DNA from: Dirofilaria immitis
Lineage: Eukaryota; Nematoda; Chromadorea; Rhabditida; Onchocercidae
NCBI GenBank assembly: GCA_024305405.1
Contig: JAKNDB010000106.1
Location: 1-64,000 of the forward strand
Length of the DNA: 64,000 nt
Direction: 5' to 3'
A model generated the notes under the pieces. The model had not been told where the DNA came from. It made no database searches and saw nothing but the letters and a program-made list of their open reading frames with translations. Each line of letters opens with the position of its first letter. Position 1 is the stretch's first letter. The position numbers were made by a program, and so were the translations under genes. Below, in pieces: positions 9,716 through 22,087 of this stretch.

Positions 9716-12700
9716 TTCTACAAAATTTGAATGAAAAGACTAATGTACAACGTTGGAGACGAAGTATTTAGAGATGGGCGAACATTCGGTTTTATATTAC
9801 AACTACCGATTATTTAAAAGACGAACAATAGGTGTTTGTTACAAAGGTGACTTGAAGTTTTCCTAACCGATCTTACTCTTCAACACGCTTTTGATGATGT
9901 TTGGTGTATCATTCATTCATTAATGAGAAATCCTATATTTAAATAATCATGTAACAAAACATTAAACTTCAATCTTCCTATCTTTCTCCTTGATTTATCA
10001 GACATTGGATGACATTTGAGAAAGTCTCTTCGATCTTCTTCTCTGCTGCAAAAATTTCACAATTTCGGGTGAAATTTTTTGTTCTCAGTTTTAGAGCAAA
10101 AAAAAATCGATTTTCGTATTTTACTGTATTCTTTTCCTTATAGAAGTAATTCCTTGGCACTTATTCAACAGACTTGAAAGAAAGTCGAAATCACTGAGTA
10201 CATCCAAGCATTTCCATATCGGTAACTACATTTTTTTAAAAGAATTGTACAGTGAAGTTTTATTTCTTTTGTATTAAAACAAAGAATCATTATTACGGTG
10301 AAAAGTATTCATAAGAGAAAAAAATTGATTTATTTGAAATAAAAGAATTAGTGAGTGGTCAGTGAGAGTTAAAACATTCATAAAGTGAAATTTATTGAAT
10401 TGGGTACAGCAATTTTTATTTCAGGTTTCAATAAAAGTTGAAATAAAATTAAAAACAAATCGTGGACGGAAAACATTGCAGCATTTGCAGTGATATCTGT
10501 TTACCTTCATAGGATTATGATGAGGATTCCCAGCATAGAAATACTGATGATTAACTTTAAACATGCATTATGCAGATTTCCGTTAAACAATTTAAAGCAG
10601 TACATTGTCACAATGGGCAGAACAAAAAACGTTGGAATAATAAAATATAATGTTGCCGATAAGATAAAATTTGGCTAAACTTCTTCTTGTCATTACTAGA
10701 TTACTGGTAATTAATTATCCGACAACAGAAATGATTGGAAATTGATTGGATTTATATAAAGCCATCTAAAATAAGTGAAATTCAAATTTCCAAAAAGACG
10801 AAAACAGATAAGAAGATATTATGAATTTCAGCAAATCATTATTGATACTTCAATCGAATTTGTAGAAGAAGCTGGTATTGTTACAAAAGTTTCGAGAGTC
10901 ATGTGTTGATTGATGCTCGGGCTTATTTAAGTAAATTTCTTGAGTAATTTCAATGAGTTACACATCTTAAAAGCTTACGATACATGGAATTTAGCTAAAT
11001 ATGTGTTTGAATGGAAAAGCAAAGCATGTTGGATTTGAATAAGAAGATTTAAAGAATAATTCGTCAAATCACTCCAAAAATTCAAATAAATTTTGATATT
11101 GCCATCATTTAAGATTTCCATAGCCATTATTTTCATCTAAGAAAATTCCACCATCATTTTGACCCCTATTTTGCAATATTCCTAAAAATTCGATTATTCC
11201 GCTTCTGAAAGCTTAAGTTTAATAGACTTTTAAATGAATTATTTTTAAAACCTAACAAATTATGACATTATGAAGATTGAAGGAAACATAAAGAGATACT
11301 TACAGCTGTTAATACAATTTTTGCTAACTCAATCATTGGTTTCTTATCTAACAATTTTGATAAATAAATTCTTATCTTTTCTTTTCATTGCACTCTATCC
11401 TGTCCAAAAACCATGTTCAAACCAATTTGATATCAGCGTGAGAAACCTATATTGAAAAAGCTGCAGTAACATTTTGCTGAATTCGATACCAACGTTGGAA
11501 AGATCTCTCAGTAAAAGATGTCCAGATAAAATTCGAATTAGCGACCACTTCTGCTCTGCAATTTTTACTTATTTCAGAACTCAAATGGATAAATAAGTAG
11601 GCATTCATTAAGAAATGATTGCATGACAAAGCATTTATTCAACTACTTAACAAGTGTTCAAAATTAGCAGTCATACATTACAGACCAATCGTATCAATGA
11701 TAATTGAAGTCATCGTTATCTTCGTTATCTGTTAGTGAATTCAGCGTCAATTAAAATCTTTCAGTGAATTCAGTTACAATTACAATTTTTCAGAAAATTT
11801 AATTATAATTAGATTTTGAAACATATTCATCTTTAATAGCAATCAAATTTTTTAGTGATAACGAAGAATACAATATTATCAGTTATTCAGATCTCTAAAA
11901 AAGTATATGAAAGCTTAATCACTTAAGGATATGATGTCTATTTTAAAGCATTGTTCTGGCATCAAAATAAATTCTACTTGGAATTTCATTACCAGGTATT
12001 TTTTTGATTGAAGGAGTTGGTTATAAATTTCAAGCACATTTTAGTCAGAGATTAACTACATATTTCATTCATAAGAAATTCAAATTGGTCTCAGTTAACA
12101 TATTTACATTAAATTATATGGATTACAAAATATTGAATATTTCAGATAAATTTAATATAACAAATATTATGTGCGAATAAATAATATTGTCGCGGGAAAA
12201 CTATTCATACAAATTGAAAATTAACAATATGTTGTGCAGCGCTAAAAATTTCGCATCAACTAGCATGAATTTTTTACAAAACCGTAAAGAATCTGAATTG
12301 AATCTGTGGTACGGGGCAACTTTGCCAGCCCCGCAAGCTTTAACGCTTAAATTTGAAATGACTTTTAGCATTTTTTATTCGCTTTATGATTTGCGGACTA
12401 ATTTAATTAAATTCACTTGTAAATTTTTGGTTACAAAAATGAAAATGTCTTTGCAAATCAATCATTTGTGCATTTCCAAAATATATAGTTATTGAATAAT
12501 TTCTTAATTAAAATGCAGGTTATTGTGATCGCTCAATTCGATATATTCGCTTCACATTGGAAAATACAAAATATAAAACATATGACGCGGATTTGCAAAC
12601 TGAATGCTAGCGCCCTTCTTTTTTTTTTTTTTTTTTTAGATATGAAGAGATTTTTAGATTTTTATTTATTTAACAATTTATCAGGTCATAATGCATTATA

Positions 12701-13697
12701 AGAACTGATTTTTATTAGCTAAAATCGGCTGCAGGTTTCAAATTAAATTGAAAATTTTTCTATAATTTTTGACAAAGATTGGAATGTTGTAAACGGTAAA
12801 GATTTGAAATAAAATAAGGCTCGAAAAGGTTTGAATTCGCAATCTATTGAAATTAAAGCTTGAAATAATAGTTGAATCAAGATTGGAATTTAAATAATTG
12901 TCATTTAATAGCGAAAAATCATGAAAAAAGAATTTGCCTTTTTCTTAAATGCTCTATAGATTCACTTCTGGTAACCTTCACGTTTTGCCTATTTAATAAA
13001 ATCTTGGATAACGAAAAGGCCGAGAAATTCAAATATGAACGGAATTTATCATCACTGATACGCAATGTTTCAAGAACTAGAAAATAGGTTGATCGCTCAT
13101 ATAATTTTGCTCATAATTTCCATGCCTTAATACTTTCATATATGGATAATATATACAAAGTTGAGAGTTTAAAAATACTTTCCTAATCAATTTTGAAAAA
13201 CTTATGTCTTCAAAGATTTCTCTGATGTTATTCTATTTCTGAAATAACATTGTAATTCTGATGTGTTCATTTTTCTTAGAAATTCTAACACAACGAATTA
13301 GAATAAAGATAATATTGAAATTTATCAATTATCAATTATTTTGTATTTTATAACTGAAACTGCTTAATAAAAGAACTAAAATGCAGATAATGCCAAATAA
13401 TACATTTCGCGCGACAAGTCTTAGCCTATTCCATTATTTTTTTTTGTAGTTAAGGATTGACGATTTTATTACTAAATTAAATTTTGATTAAAGCAATCTC
13501 TAAAAATTGACATGGAAAATTCACGAAAGTTAATCCAAATTATGTCACGTTGGAATGATAGAACGATGTGTCTCTATAAAAGTCATCGTTAATATCTCTC
13601 TAATTAATCTATATCCTTCCATTATTAGTCTGCATGGAAATAGTAAAAAATAATTAAATTGATAAAATTCATGTTGATCAATTGGTCTGAATTCCTT
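9716..13697. other. Gene-poor stretch
   Basis: About 4 kb without a convincing gene. Open frames at 11270-11455, 12187-12495 and 12492-12701 lack recognisable domains, and the last two are low-complexity and AT-driven. A long T run is at about 12618-12637. No RNA gene was recognised. Confidence 0.45.
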
Positions 13698-15820
13698 CTA
13701 TCGGTGAACATTGGCTACTTGTTGTACTGTATATGTTGGAAGTGATTTTACAGAATTCTGTAAGGACAGAAATTTCTTAAACTGTCTTTTGAATTCTTTT
13801 CGATATTCCTTGCTGCAATAACATAATTTCAATTTTATATTCTATCAAATGGTATTGCTATTACTAGCCATTGAGGATGTCATTCAAAGTAATATTTCAA
13901 TGATAAATTGTTCCTCTTCGATAGTTCAATTAATTTTTACCTTCTCCAATAATAAAACAACCAATTGAATGAAATGCTTATATTAATAAATATTCCTGCA
14001 TAACATCCCACATAAAACATCATCATTTCAGATAACTGGAAGAATAGTGTTGATAGATAGATTACCGTTGACGCTAATTGTCCTAAACCAATTAATGCCA
14101 TAATTATTTTTAATGTTTGCAGTAGCTCGAAATTTTGACTTGCTGCAATTAAAAGTAGCATAATACTGTGACAAAAAAAAAAAAAAAAAAATACAAATGT
14201 CAGTAATATTCAAACAATTGCAGGCGGTCATCTTTCAGATTGATATTTCTACCTGTATGAATTTATTGATTAATTAAATTACTCACTCGTTTTAGCCTTT
14301 ACTGCCACTCGACTGAGTATTGCGTAAAGGATAATTGTTCCTAAACTGATAACAGCTGATGTAACAGTCCAAATCGAATTTGACAGATCACTATATATTG
14401 CTACTACTACACAGATAACTTTACTGCTGCAAAAGATATGGAATGCTATCAACGACAATTGAATAAGTGAAATAGTATATTTAATATACCTTGGAAATAC
14501 TTTTCATATTTTCTGCAACTTAAAGAACAAATTTTCGAAATTATTTGAATTAAAAATTTTAACTTTTTTCCTTTTTTACTTTGTTGGCTATATATCATTT
14601 TCTCAGTAATTACCTAAATTTCTCATTTCATTATATTTCTCATTTTCTTATTATCAATCTTTAGTTTCATATTTCCCTAATGGAAAAACAAAATTTCTTT
14701 GATTTTATCAATATTAGTCAAAGGAAAGAAAAGTTAAAAATTTTTTTTTAACCGGAGATGGTTTTGCTATTTCTTAGGTTAGAGTTTTAGTTTAATCACA
14801 TAAATTCGATTCTAAGTATCGCCAGTACCGAGAAAATCAAACTTACTCCTTTTTTACGCCATATTTTACGACCAATATGAGCATAGTAACTGCATAAAAT
14901 ACCGCTGGTAGAATCATTGTTGAGATATAAAATTTCTTTTTCATATTTTGATATCTACAAATAACAGTAATAGTTTTAATTCAGAAATATATTTGATTTA
15001 ACAAATAAGAAGCATATAATTTAGCTTTGATTTGCGGAACGTAACTGTCTATCATCTGCAGAAGGATAAAAGTTACTTGCTTTGTCCAAATACTGACCTT
15101 AAAGGCTTTAAAATGGCAATGGCTCGATCCACACCAATAAAAAATAATGTAGTGATTGCAAAATTCAGACCAAAATTTGGTATTAATTGTATCCAAATAC
15201 ATGTCCGTAACGATATAGAAGTAATTCCGGTGAAAATAAAGTATGCAAATGGGATATGACCCATTTGATGAAGAATATCACCAAATGCACTTAATGCTAT
15301 AAGTATATTGCTGACATTGTGTAGATGCCTGAAATTCTTGTGAATTATGAGAGTTCATAATTCACAAGAAGATTGGAATTTAAAACTTCCGAACTTGAGA
15401 CTACGTTTTAACATTTATTATACGAAAATTATAAATCTTAATCGCAAATCACTCATATTTGACATGAAGTTGTATAATGTAAACAAACCTATCCGCTCAT
15501 TTTTTGTATACGTGTTCTTCTTCCTTTCACACTTTCATTTTTTAAAATATATTGTCAAATTATTCGTATATATGCTTACCTATTTGCTTTTACCTGATCC
15601 TATTAAGATATCGAGAAAATAATTACTATTACTTTTTAACATTTTTTTTTCTCCTTGTTTATTAGATTTTTAAAATAATTGCGGCACAATTAATCAATAA
15701 TTACTTTCCATAAATAGTGATAAAAATGAGAGCAAAATTGCCAACGAAGCCAACTAAAGAACATAGAAGAAAAATGCATGTGCATATCAAAACTGGTACC
15801 AATTGGGTAGTCATTACCAT
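13698..15820 (-). CDS. Serpentine chemoreceptor, srsx family, six exons
   Basis: A complete seven-pass receptor of about 345 residues on the minus strand. Exons in order: 15705-15820, 15098-15328, 14847-14954, 14287-14426, 13941-14142 and 13698-13812; every junction keeps phase. Exon 1 holds TM1 with the GN motif ([18 protein letters not shown]). Exon 2 holds TM2 and TM3 ([18 protein letters not shown], then [20 protein letters not shown]), the srsx hallmark with GVDR in place of DRY. Exon 3 has TM4 ([12 protein letters not shown] onwards), exon 4 TM5, exon 5 TM6 and TM7 (FNWLFYYW). Exon 6 gives the tail [17 protein letters not shown] and ends VANVHR. Receptors of this class sit in the membrane of sensory cilia and detect small molecules. 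Acceptors at exon 4 and near exon 5 offer NAGNAG or alternative choices that keep frame. The start is the first ATG after an in-frame TGA; a second ATG is two codons on. The ligand cannot be inferred. Confidence 0.9.
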
Positions 15821-16873
15821 GTTGATCTGAAGCAGCGATATCAAAGGTCAAGCAATTTTTTTTTTTCACGATTATTTCGACATTTTCGTAATAGAATATG
15901 TCAGCAGAAATGGAAAAAAAAAAAAAAAAGTGCATTCGAGCTATATCCATCGTGAACTTTGCCTTAGATAATGTTAATTAGTAATTTGAAGATTTATAGT
16001 ATCATTGGCAAAAAGCTGTGCAATAGCTGAAGTTGTCTTGTATATTTTCAATCTGTTGTACTGAAATATCAATTGAAGATGGATTTTTAATTGACTATTG
16101 TTCATGATACTCTCTATCATCAGCAGATTCATACATCAGAATTGTTCATAGATACAATATTACCGTGCTAGCAGTCCTAGTAAGATCGTTTACTAAATAC
16201 GGACAGATGAGAAATTGGCTTCACAATGATTACCGCTTGAATTTGCTAATGAAGTAAACACTAAACTGTTTGCTTCAATCGATTAATATTTAGACATTTG
16301 GCAGTAAAATGTATTATATTGCAATAAATTGATGAAATCAACGAATATCGGTCAATCCGTCTGAGATTAACGTATCATTAATCATTGATATAAATATTTT
16401 TATTTGCATATTTTTTACCAAGCCAACTTATAAAACTTATTTTATATTGCGAATGCTTGATATCATTTGACAGCTGTTTTTTAAAGAAAATATTTAAAAC
16501 TGTCTAACGCTTGCTAATGGGATTCAACAATTAATAAGTTGGGACAAATTTTGTAATTAAAGAAAAAAATTTTGCACCTTCTGCTATGTTTATTAAAGTG
16601 ATTGAAAATGGCTCTGACTTAAATACAATCGGTGTTGGGGAAAAAAAAAGAAAGAAATTGCGTGATAATTTATAGGAAACTTTGCATGTCTTCGATAGCA
16701 TGCAAAGATATGTTGTAAACATGTAAAATATATTATTTACTTTATCAAATTTAACATCCACATACCATTTATAATTAATTGCTTTGCTTCACTCAATCAT
16801 TGCAATATCTTAATGCAACTTTCTGTTAACAAAATAATGGACGACAATTATCACTTACTTTTTAATTAAAATA
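15821..16873. other. Upstream region of the srsx gene, no gene seen
   Basis: AT-rich, with an A run at about 15914-15929 and no recognisable coding exon. The srsx promoter should be in its left part, but no motif is distinctive. Confidence 0.45.
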
Positions 16874-18488
16874 TGATTTTTCTATCGTCTTCGTTAAGTA
16901 CTGTAGAATTTATTTATAGTGCAAAAAAAAAAAAAGTGCAAATGTTGTGAGCAGTCGAAATGCAATAAGCGCATTTTTAATCTAAATCCTAATGATACAA
17001 ATACCTTAACTTTTTATCTCCTGTCATATAAAATCATAACTTCTGAAAGATTTCTTGAAAATTCTTGAAAAAAAAGATAAAAATTAGTAATATAAATAAA
17101 GATTTTTCAATCATTAATATAAGAAGTGAAAAAGCGTATTCTAATAGCCAGCTTCACAATGAAAGTAAAAGATTATCTTTCGAAGAAAGTAATATATACG
17201 TAACTCGAAATGCGGAAAATATGATAAGTAAGAAAAAGATATATTCTGTAATTTTAAATAAAAATTTCCTGGATGTTTATATATGTATGAAAACCAATTG
17301 ATTTGAATTTCGATGTTTTCCAAGCGATTTACCTAATGAATTTTGAATGAAATGAAAATAATGCAATAAAAGAAATTTCAAGCATTTTCAATGCAGAGAT
17401 TTTTATATTCATGATAAGCTAACCTCTGCAACAGTGATTGCTTATCAGCATAACATTTGTTCGTTGTTCTGATTTTCTCATAGTTGGAGATATTTCATTT
17501 TGCTTAATCAATTGAATTTAAGCATGTAAAAAATATATGCCTTCGAAATTTTTAGTAATGAAATCTTTTGCTCCCATCCTTGCCAACTTCATATATAAAA
17601 GAACTGAATTTTCTCTCTGCTACAATAACGCTCGATATGCTATTTCGCATATCAATAACTTCCTTATAGAAATCCATCTGTTTCGTTCTATCAATTACAT
17701 ATTTACGGGATATCGTAATTAAAAAATTCGTTGAAATCGATCTGTCTGTCAAATGTTACTTTGCAATTCTTTTGCTACAACTGCTTTAATCAGAACAATA
17801 TGATATGCAATTCAATTATAATTGTTAACGGAAGAATATCCAAAAACGTCGATATCTGAATGTGATTATCAAATAAAATTAGAAGATAAACAATGTCATC
17901 ATCAGTACTACTCAAAAATTGTTTCTTTTATTTACTGAGTATGAATTATAGCAATAGATCAGGTTGATCATTTTTGATTATTCATGTTGACTTATCGCAT
18001 TTCATTAAGTTACTGATACATTGTACACATTGCACTTTAAACAGCTATCTAGATCTGTTAAGATCTGATAATAAAATAGCAATCAAATAAAGAGCATCAT
18101 AAATTATATCTCAACAGTAAAAATACGTTAGTATTAGTATAAATAGTCATATCAGCCTAACACGTACATCATCATTTTGTGATTCTGATTGGAATATAGA
18201 TTTTTAATCAATTCGAAATTTTATCATACTTCATTTCCCTTCTCATTCATTATTCATTCAAATCTTTTTATCGCATAAAAATTATCATTCGTTTGATATT
18301 AATTTCATTTCTGTTTCACATTAAAATTTATTTTTTTTCATTTTAAAATTATTTTACTTTGTACTATCTTTGTTGAATGATTGAGAAAGTTTTCACTTAC
18401 TTTTCGATTTATATATATATTACATATGTAAATATGTAAATCTACAGGTAACAATTAGCATACATCTAAGGATTACATATATGCCCAG
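16874..18488. repeat. Tandem segmental duplication, copy 1
   Basis: This 1.6-kb segment matches 18672-20237 from end to end in the same orientation, with many substitutions and indels. Anchors shared by both: TGATTTTTCTATCG at the start, AGATTATCTTTCGAAGAA near the middle, and AAGGATTACAT near the end. The ORF at 17065-17301 (TTG start) is closed by stops in copy 2, so coding function is unlikely. About 180 bp of unrelated DNA separates the copies. Confidence 0.85.
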
Positions 18489-18671
18489 CAAGAATATCGC
18501 GATGAAACATTGCTAAATACTGGTTGATATGAGAAATCCAGTTGAATCATGCATAGTAGGAAAAATTCCAAAGTATTTATATTGATACCCAATCAAGAAC
18601 CTCCTGCGATCTGATTTTTACTCTGCAAATATGGAAGTTTAGATTAACGCTATGTTACGATTCGCAAAAAT

Positions 18672-20237
18672 CGTTGATTTTTCTATCGCCATCGCCGTAA
18701 AATTTGTTTAGTGTGTAAATGCTGCAAATTGAGAAGTCGTTGAAATGTAATAAGTGCAGTTTTAATTCAAATCTTAGCGATACATACATTCTAACAGATG
18801 AATCGCGCAAATATCTTTATCTTCTCTCATATCAGTCATGATTTCCAAGAGATCTCTTGAAGAATCTTGAAAAAGATGAAAATTAGTAATAGAAAAACGA
18901 AAATTTTTCAATCATCAGTATAAGAAGTGAAAATGAGCATTCTAATAGCCAGCTTCGTAATGAAGATAGGAAGATTATCTTTCGAAGAAGAAATTTGTGC
19001 GTAGCTCGAAGTATGAGAAATATGACAATTAAATAAGTGATGTGTTTAAAAATTTCGAGGAGAAGCTTTCTGGATGTTTATACATGAATGAAAATTAATT
19101 TATTTAAATTCTTGATGCATACTGATGATGTTTTCTAAACGATTTACCTGATTGAATTTTAAATGAAGTTAAAGTAATTGGATGAAATCAAATGAATTTC
19201 AAGTAAGTATTTTCAGTCTAGAGATTTTTGTATTCATGATGAACCAATTCAGCTTGGCATCTGTTGTTTGTTCTCATTTTTTTAATTTTCAAATCGAGAT
19301 ACTTCTTCCATATTTAATCAATTGAATTTAAATATGTAAAAATAAATGTCTTTGAGATAATTAATAATAAAATCTTTTGCTACGGTACGCACAATTTGTT
19401 ATTCCACATGTTAATTGCGTTCTCTATAGGAGATCCATTTGTTTCATTTTATCAATTATATGTTTTATGTGATACCATAATTAAATTTGTTTAAGTTGAA
19501 CTGTTTGCCAAATGTTACTTTGCAACCTTTTCTGTAATCGCTTTAATCAGAATGATATGGTATGCAATCACGAGTGCTGCGCAAGAAAATCCAAAAAATA
19601 CCGCGGCGACATCTGATTATAATTGTTAAACAAAATTTAAAAGAAAGGCGATGTCACATTTACATAAAATGAATTATAACGCTGGAACAGTTAATCATTC
19701 TTGATCATTCGTATTGATTTGTCGCATTTTGTTAAACTGTTCCTGCATTTTACATATTGATCTTCAAACAGGTATTTAGATCTTAAAGCAACTATGCAAT
19801 AATGGGCATCACAGAAGCATACCTCAACAATAACAGTGAACAGTATCAGTATAACGATAATATCAATCTAGCAGTTCAAACCGACATCATTTTGCTGTCA
19901 ATAGTTGTAAATACGACATTATTGTCTGCAGTGATATCTAATTATCAGCAATACGATATATTATAATTTGATGTCATCACACTCATCATACTTTATTTCC
20001 TTGTCATTTATTATTTATTCGTTTAATCTTTATCATTTAAAAATTTTCATTGATTTGGTTCTAATTTTATCTCTGCGTCACATATTAAAACTTTGTTTTT
20101 CAGTTTTAAATACACTTAACATTTTACTGTCATTATTGCTTTATTGAGAAAAATTTCATTTCATTTTCGATTTTATGTATGTATATATAAATCTGCGGCT
20201 AATAATTAACACTCATTTAAGGATTACATGCATGCGA
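18672..20237. repeat. Tandem segmental duplication, copy 2
   Basis: The partner of 16874-18488, offset by about 1.75-1.80 kb. Similarity covers the whole unit, including the AT-rich tail that ends in AAGGATTACATGCATGCG. No shared reading frame survives. Confidence 0.85.
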
Positions 20238-20836
20238 AAAGAAGTTCAATTAAAATAATAATTCTTCTAAGGCATAAAAATATGAACAAACATTCAGTTG
20301 AAAGATTGCGTTGCATGAAGAATATGCAAACAAATAATATCTATACTGAACTATATTAATAGAGAATATAATTTCATATTGAAAATTATGAACTCAGTTT
20401 CACCTCTCATATTTTATTGATTATTGTTTAATTAATGGCTAAAAATATTTAATAAAATTTGAGTAGAAAATTTTTAGTTGTAATTGAACTAAATTTTATA
20501 TTGGATTCATTTTATTACTTAGATTTTTATGGATTATTGTAATCCACAATATTCTATTTTTTGTCGCGTTTATCTATTTATTATTATAATTTTTCATCAA
20601 TCATTCGAAAATGTTAGTAAAATACCGACAAGCTTATTTTATTTGGATTTCTGCTAAATTTTCATTACCATATAATATGGTTGAACATTAAAAAAATCAA
20701 TACGGTATTCTTTTTTTCTGCATCTACTTCTGTAATATCAATGAGTAGCTGGCGGCGGAATTCAATATGACTATTTAATTCTTTTCATTTCGAAATTTAG
20801 AATGAAATCAACGAAATGAATTATTTATTCAAGCAG
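20234..20836. repeat. Dispersed repeat of about 600 bp, copy 1
   Basis: Matches 21001-21572 in direct orientation and a truncated copy at 39455-39754. Shared landmarks are GAAGTTCAAT at the left, TTTATTGATTATTG, GGCTAAAAATATTTAATAAA, CATTATTGTAATCCACAA-like stretches, and CGAAATTTAGAATGAAATCA at the right. It abuts the end of the 1.7-kb duplication. Confidence 0.8.
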
Positions 20837-21000
20837 GAATAAATGATCAATTTGAGTTAAATGAACGTAATAGGACAAATGCAAATAGAAAACTATTGCA
20901 ATGTATACAACAAAGGAAAAGATTTAGTGGAATCAACTATCTGAAAAGGCATCCATCGATTTCATCATACAAGCGACAAACCATTCAATTGCGATGTATG

Positions 21001-21572
21001 CGATGAGAAGTTCAATAGAAATAATAATAAGGCAAAAATACTGCACATTCAGTTCAATAATTGCATTTAATGATGAATATACAAATAAATAATATCTGCA
21101 ATACAGCTATATTAATTCATGCTCAAGATTATAAGGTCTTTTTATCATTTATATTTTATTGATTATTGCTTGACTAGTGCTGAAAATATTTAATAAAATT
21201 TGAACGGAAGGTTTTTAGCTGCAATTGAACAAATTTCATATTTGATCCATTTTATCACTTTGATTTTCATACATTATTGCAATCCACAACATTCTATTTT
21301 TTACCGCATTTATCTATTTGTTATTTTAGTTTTTTTCATGGATGATTCGAGAATGTTAGCAAAATATTGAGAAGCTTGTTGTATTCGAATTTTTGCTCAA
21401 TTTTTTATTATCACATAACGTGATTGAATATAAAAAATGTCAATGCGTATATCTTTTTCCCCATACTTAGTTTTGTAATATCAAAATGTAATTGGCAGCA
21501 AAATTCAGTATAACTATTTAATTCTTTTTCTTTCGAAATTTAGAATGAAATCAACGGAATGCATTGTTCATT
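21001..21572. repeat. Dispersed repeat of about 600 bp, copy 2
   Basis: Second copy of the repeat at 20234. Its right edge runs into an ATG frame (21545-21823) that the other copy lacks because it stops after five codons, so that frame is probably not a gene. Confidence 0.8.
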
Positions 21573-21895
21573 GCCAAAAAGTGTTGTTGATAGCGAATAT
21601 TAAGATTCGTAAAAGGTTAAATATTTTAGATTGGAAATCTGACTTTATTGAGACCTTATTGATTCAAGGTAAAAATCATAATTTGTTTGCCAGAAATTAT
21701 TCCATATGCAAATTGCAAGCATTTATACATTTCTTTTTCTATTCAAGATCTGCAGATGATAAACCACTTAGTGATAGAAATGCTAGTCATATTTATTATA
21801 ACATTAGATCTTTTTTCGAATAAGTCGATTATTTAGAAACTTTGTTCGTTTTTTGATTCTATAATTATGCACTTTTCCAGAAATAGCACATTCAA

Positions 21896-22000
21896 ATGTT
21901 CCTTGCTTTCTCCGAGCATAGGGTTGTGCGTGCATTGCTGCTTACTATCGAGTATTTCAGAGTCTTTGCGGCAAACGATGTGTCCAAGGCTCTGATCAGA
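21896..22000 (-). CDS. Candidate single exon, unrecognised
   Basis: A short island richer in G and C than anything within several kb. On the minus strand CAG at the high end (about 21998) opens a phase-0 frame of 34 codons starting SLGHIVCRKDSEILDSKQQC and ending before a GT. On the plus strand 21896-22087 is also open from an ATG. No domain was recognised and no neighbouring exon could be joined. It could be an isolated exon of a decayed gene or part of an RNA. Confidence 0.2.
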
Positions 22001-22087
22001 CTAATATTTTCTGATTACCTATTACAATTATTCATTATTTATTCCATAATATCATTAGCATGCTATCATCATAATTCATTTTATTGA

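Noticed and set aside
12187..12701. ORFs of 102 and 69 codons
   Set aside because: The first opens at TTG; composition is AT-driven, there is no domain, and the second runs through a poly-T encoding a Phe run.
15032..15259. Plus-strand ORF over srsx exon 2
   Set aside because: Shadow of the minus-strand receptor exon, which has clear transmembrane and GVDR motifs.
17065..17301. 78-codon plus ORF in duplication copy 1
   Set aside because: No ATG start, and the homologous frame in copy 2 is interrupted by stops.
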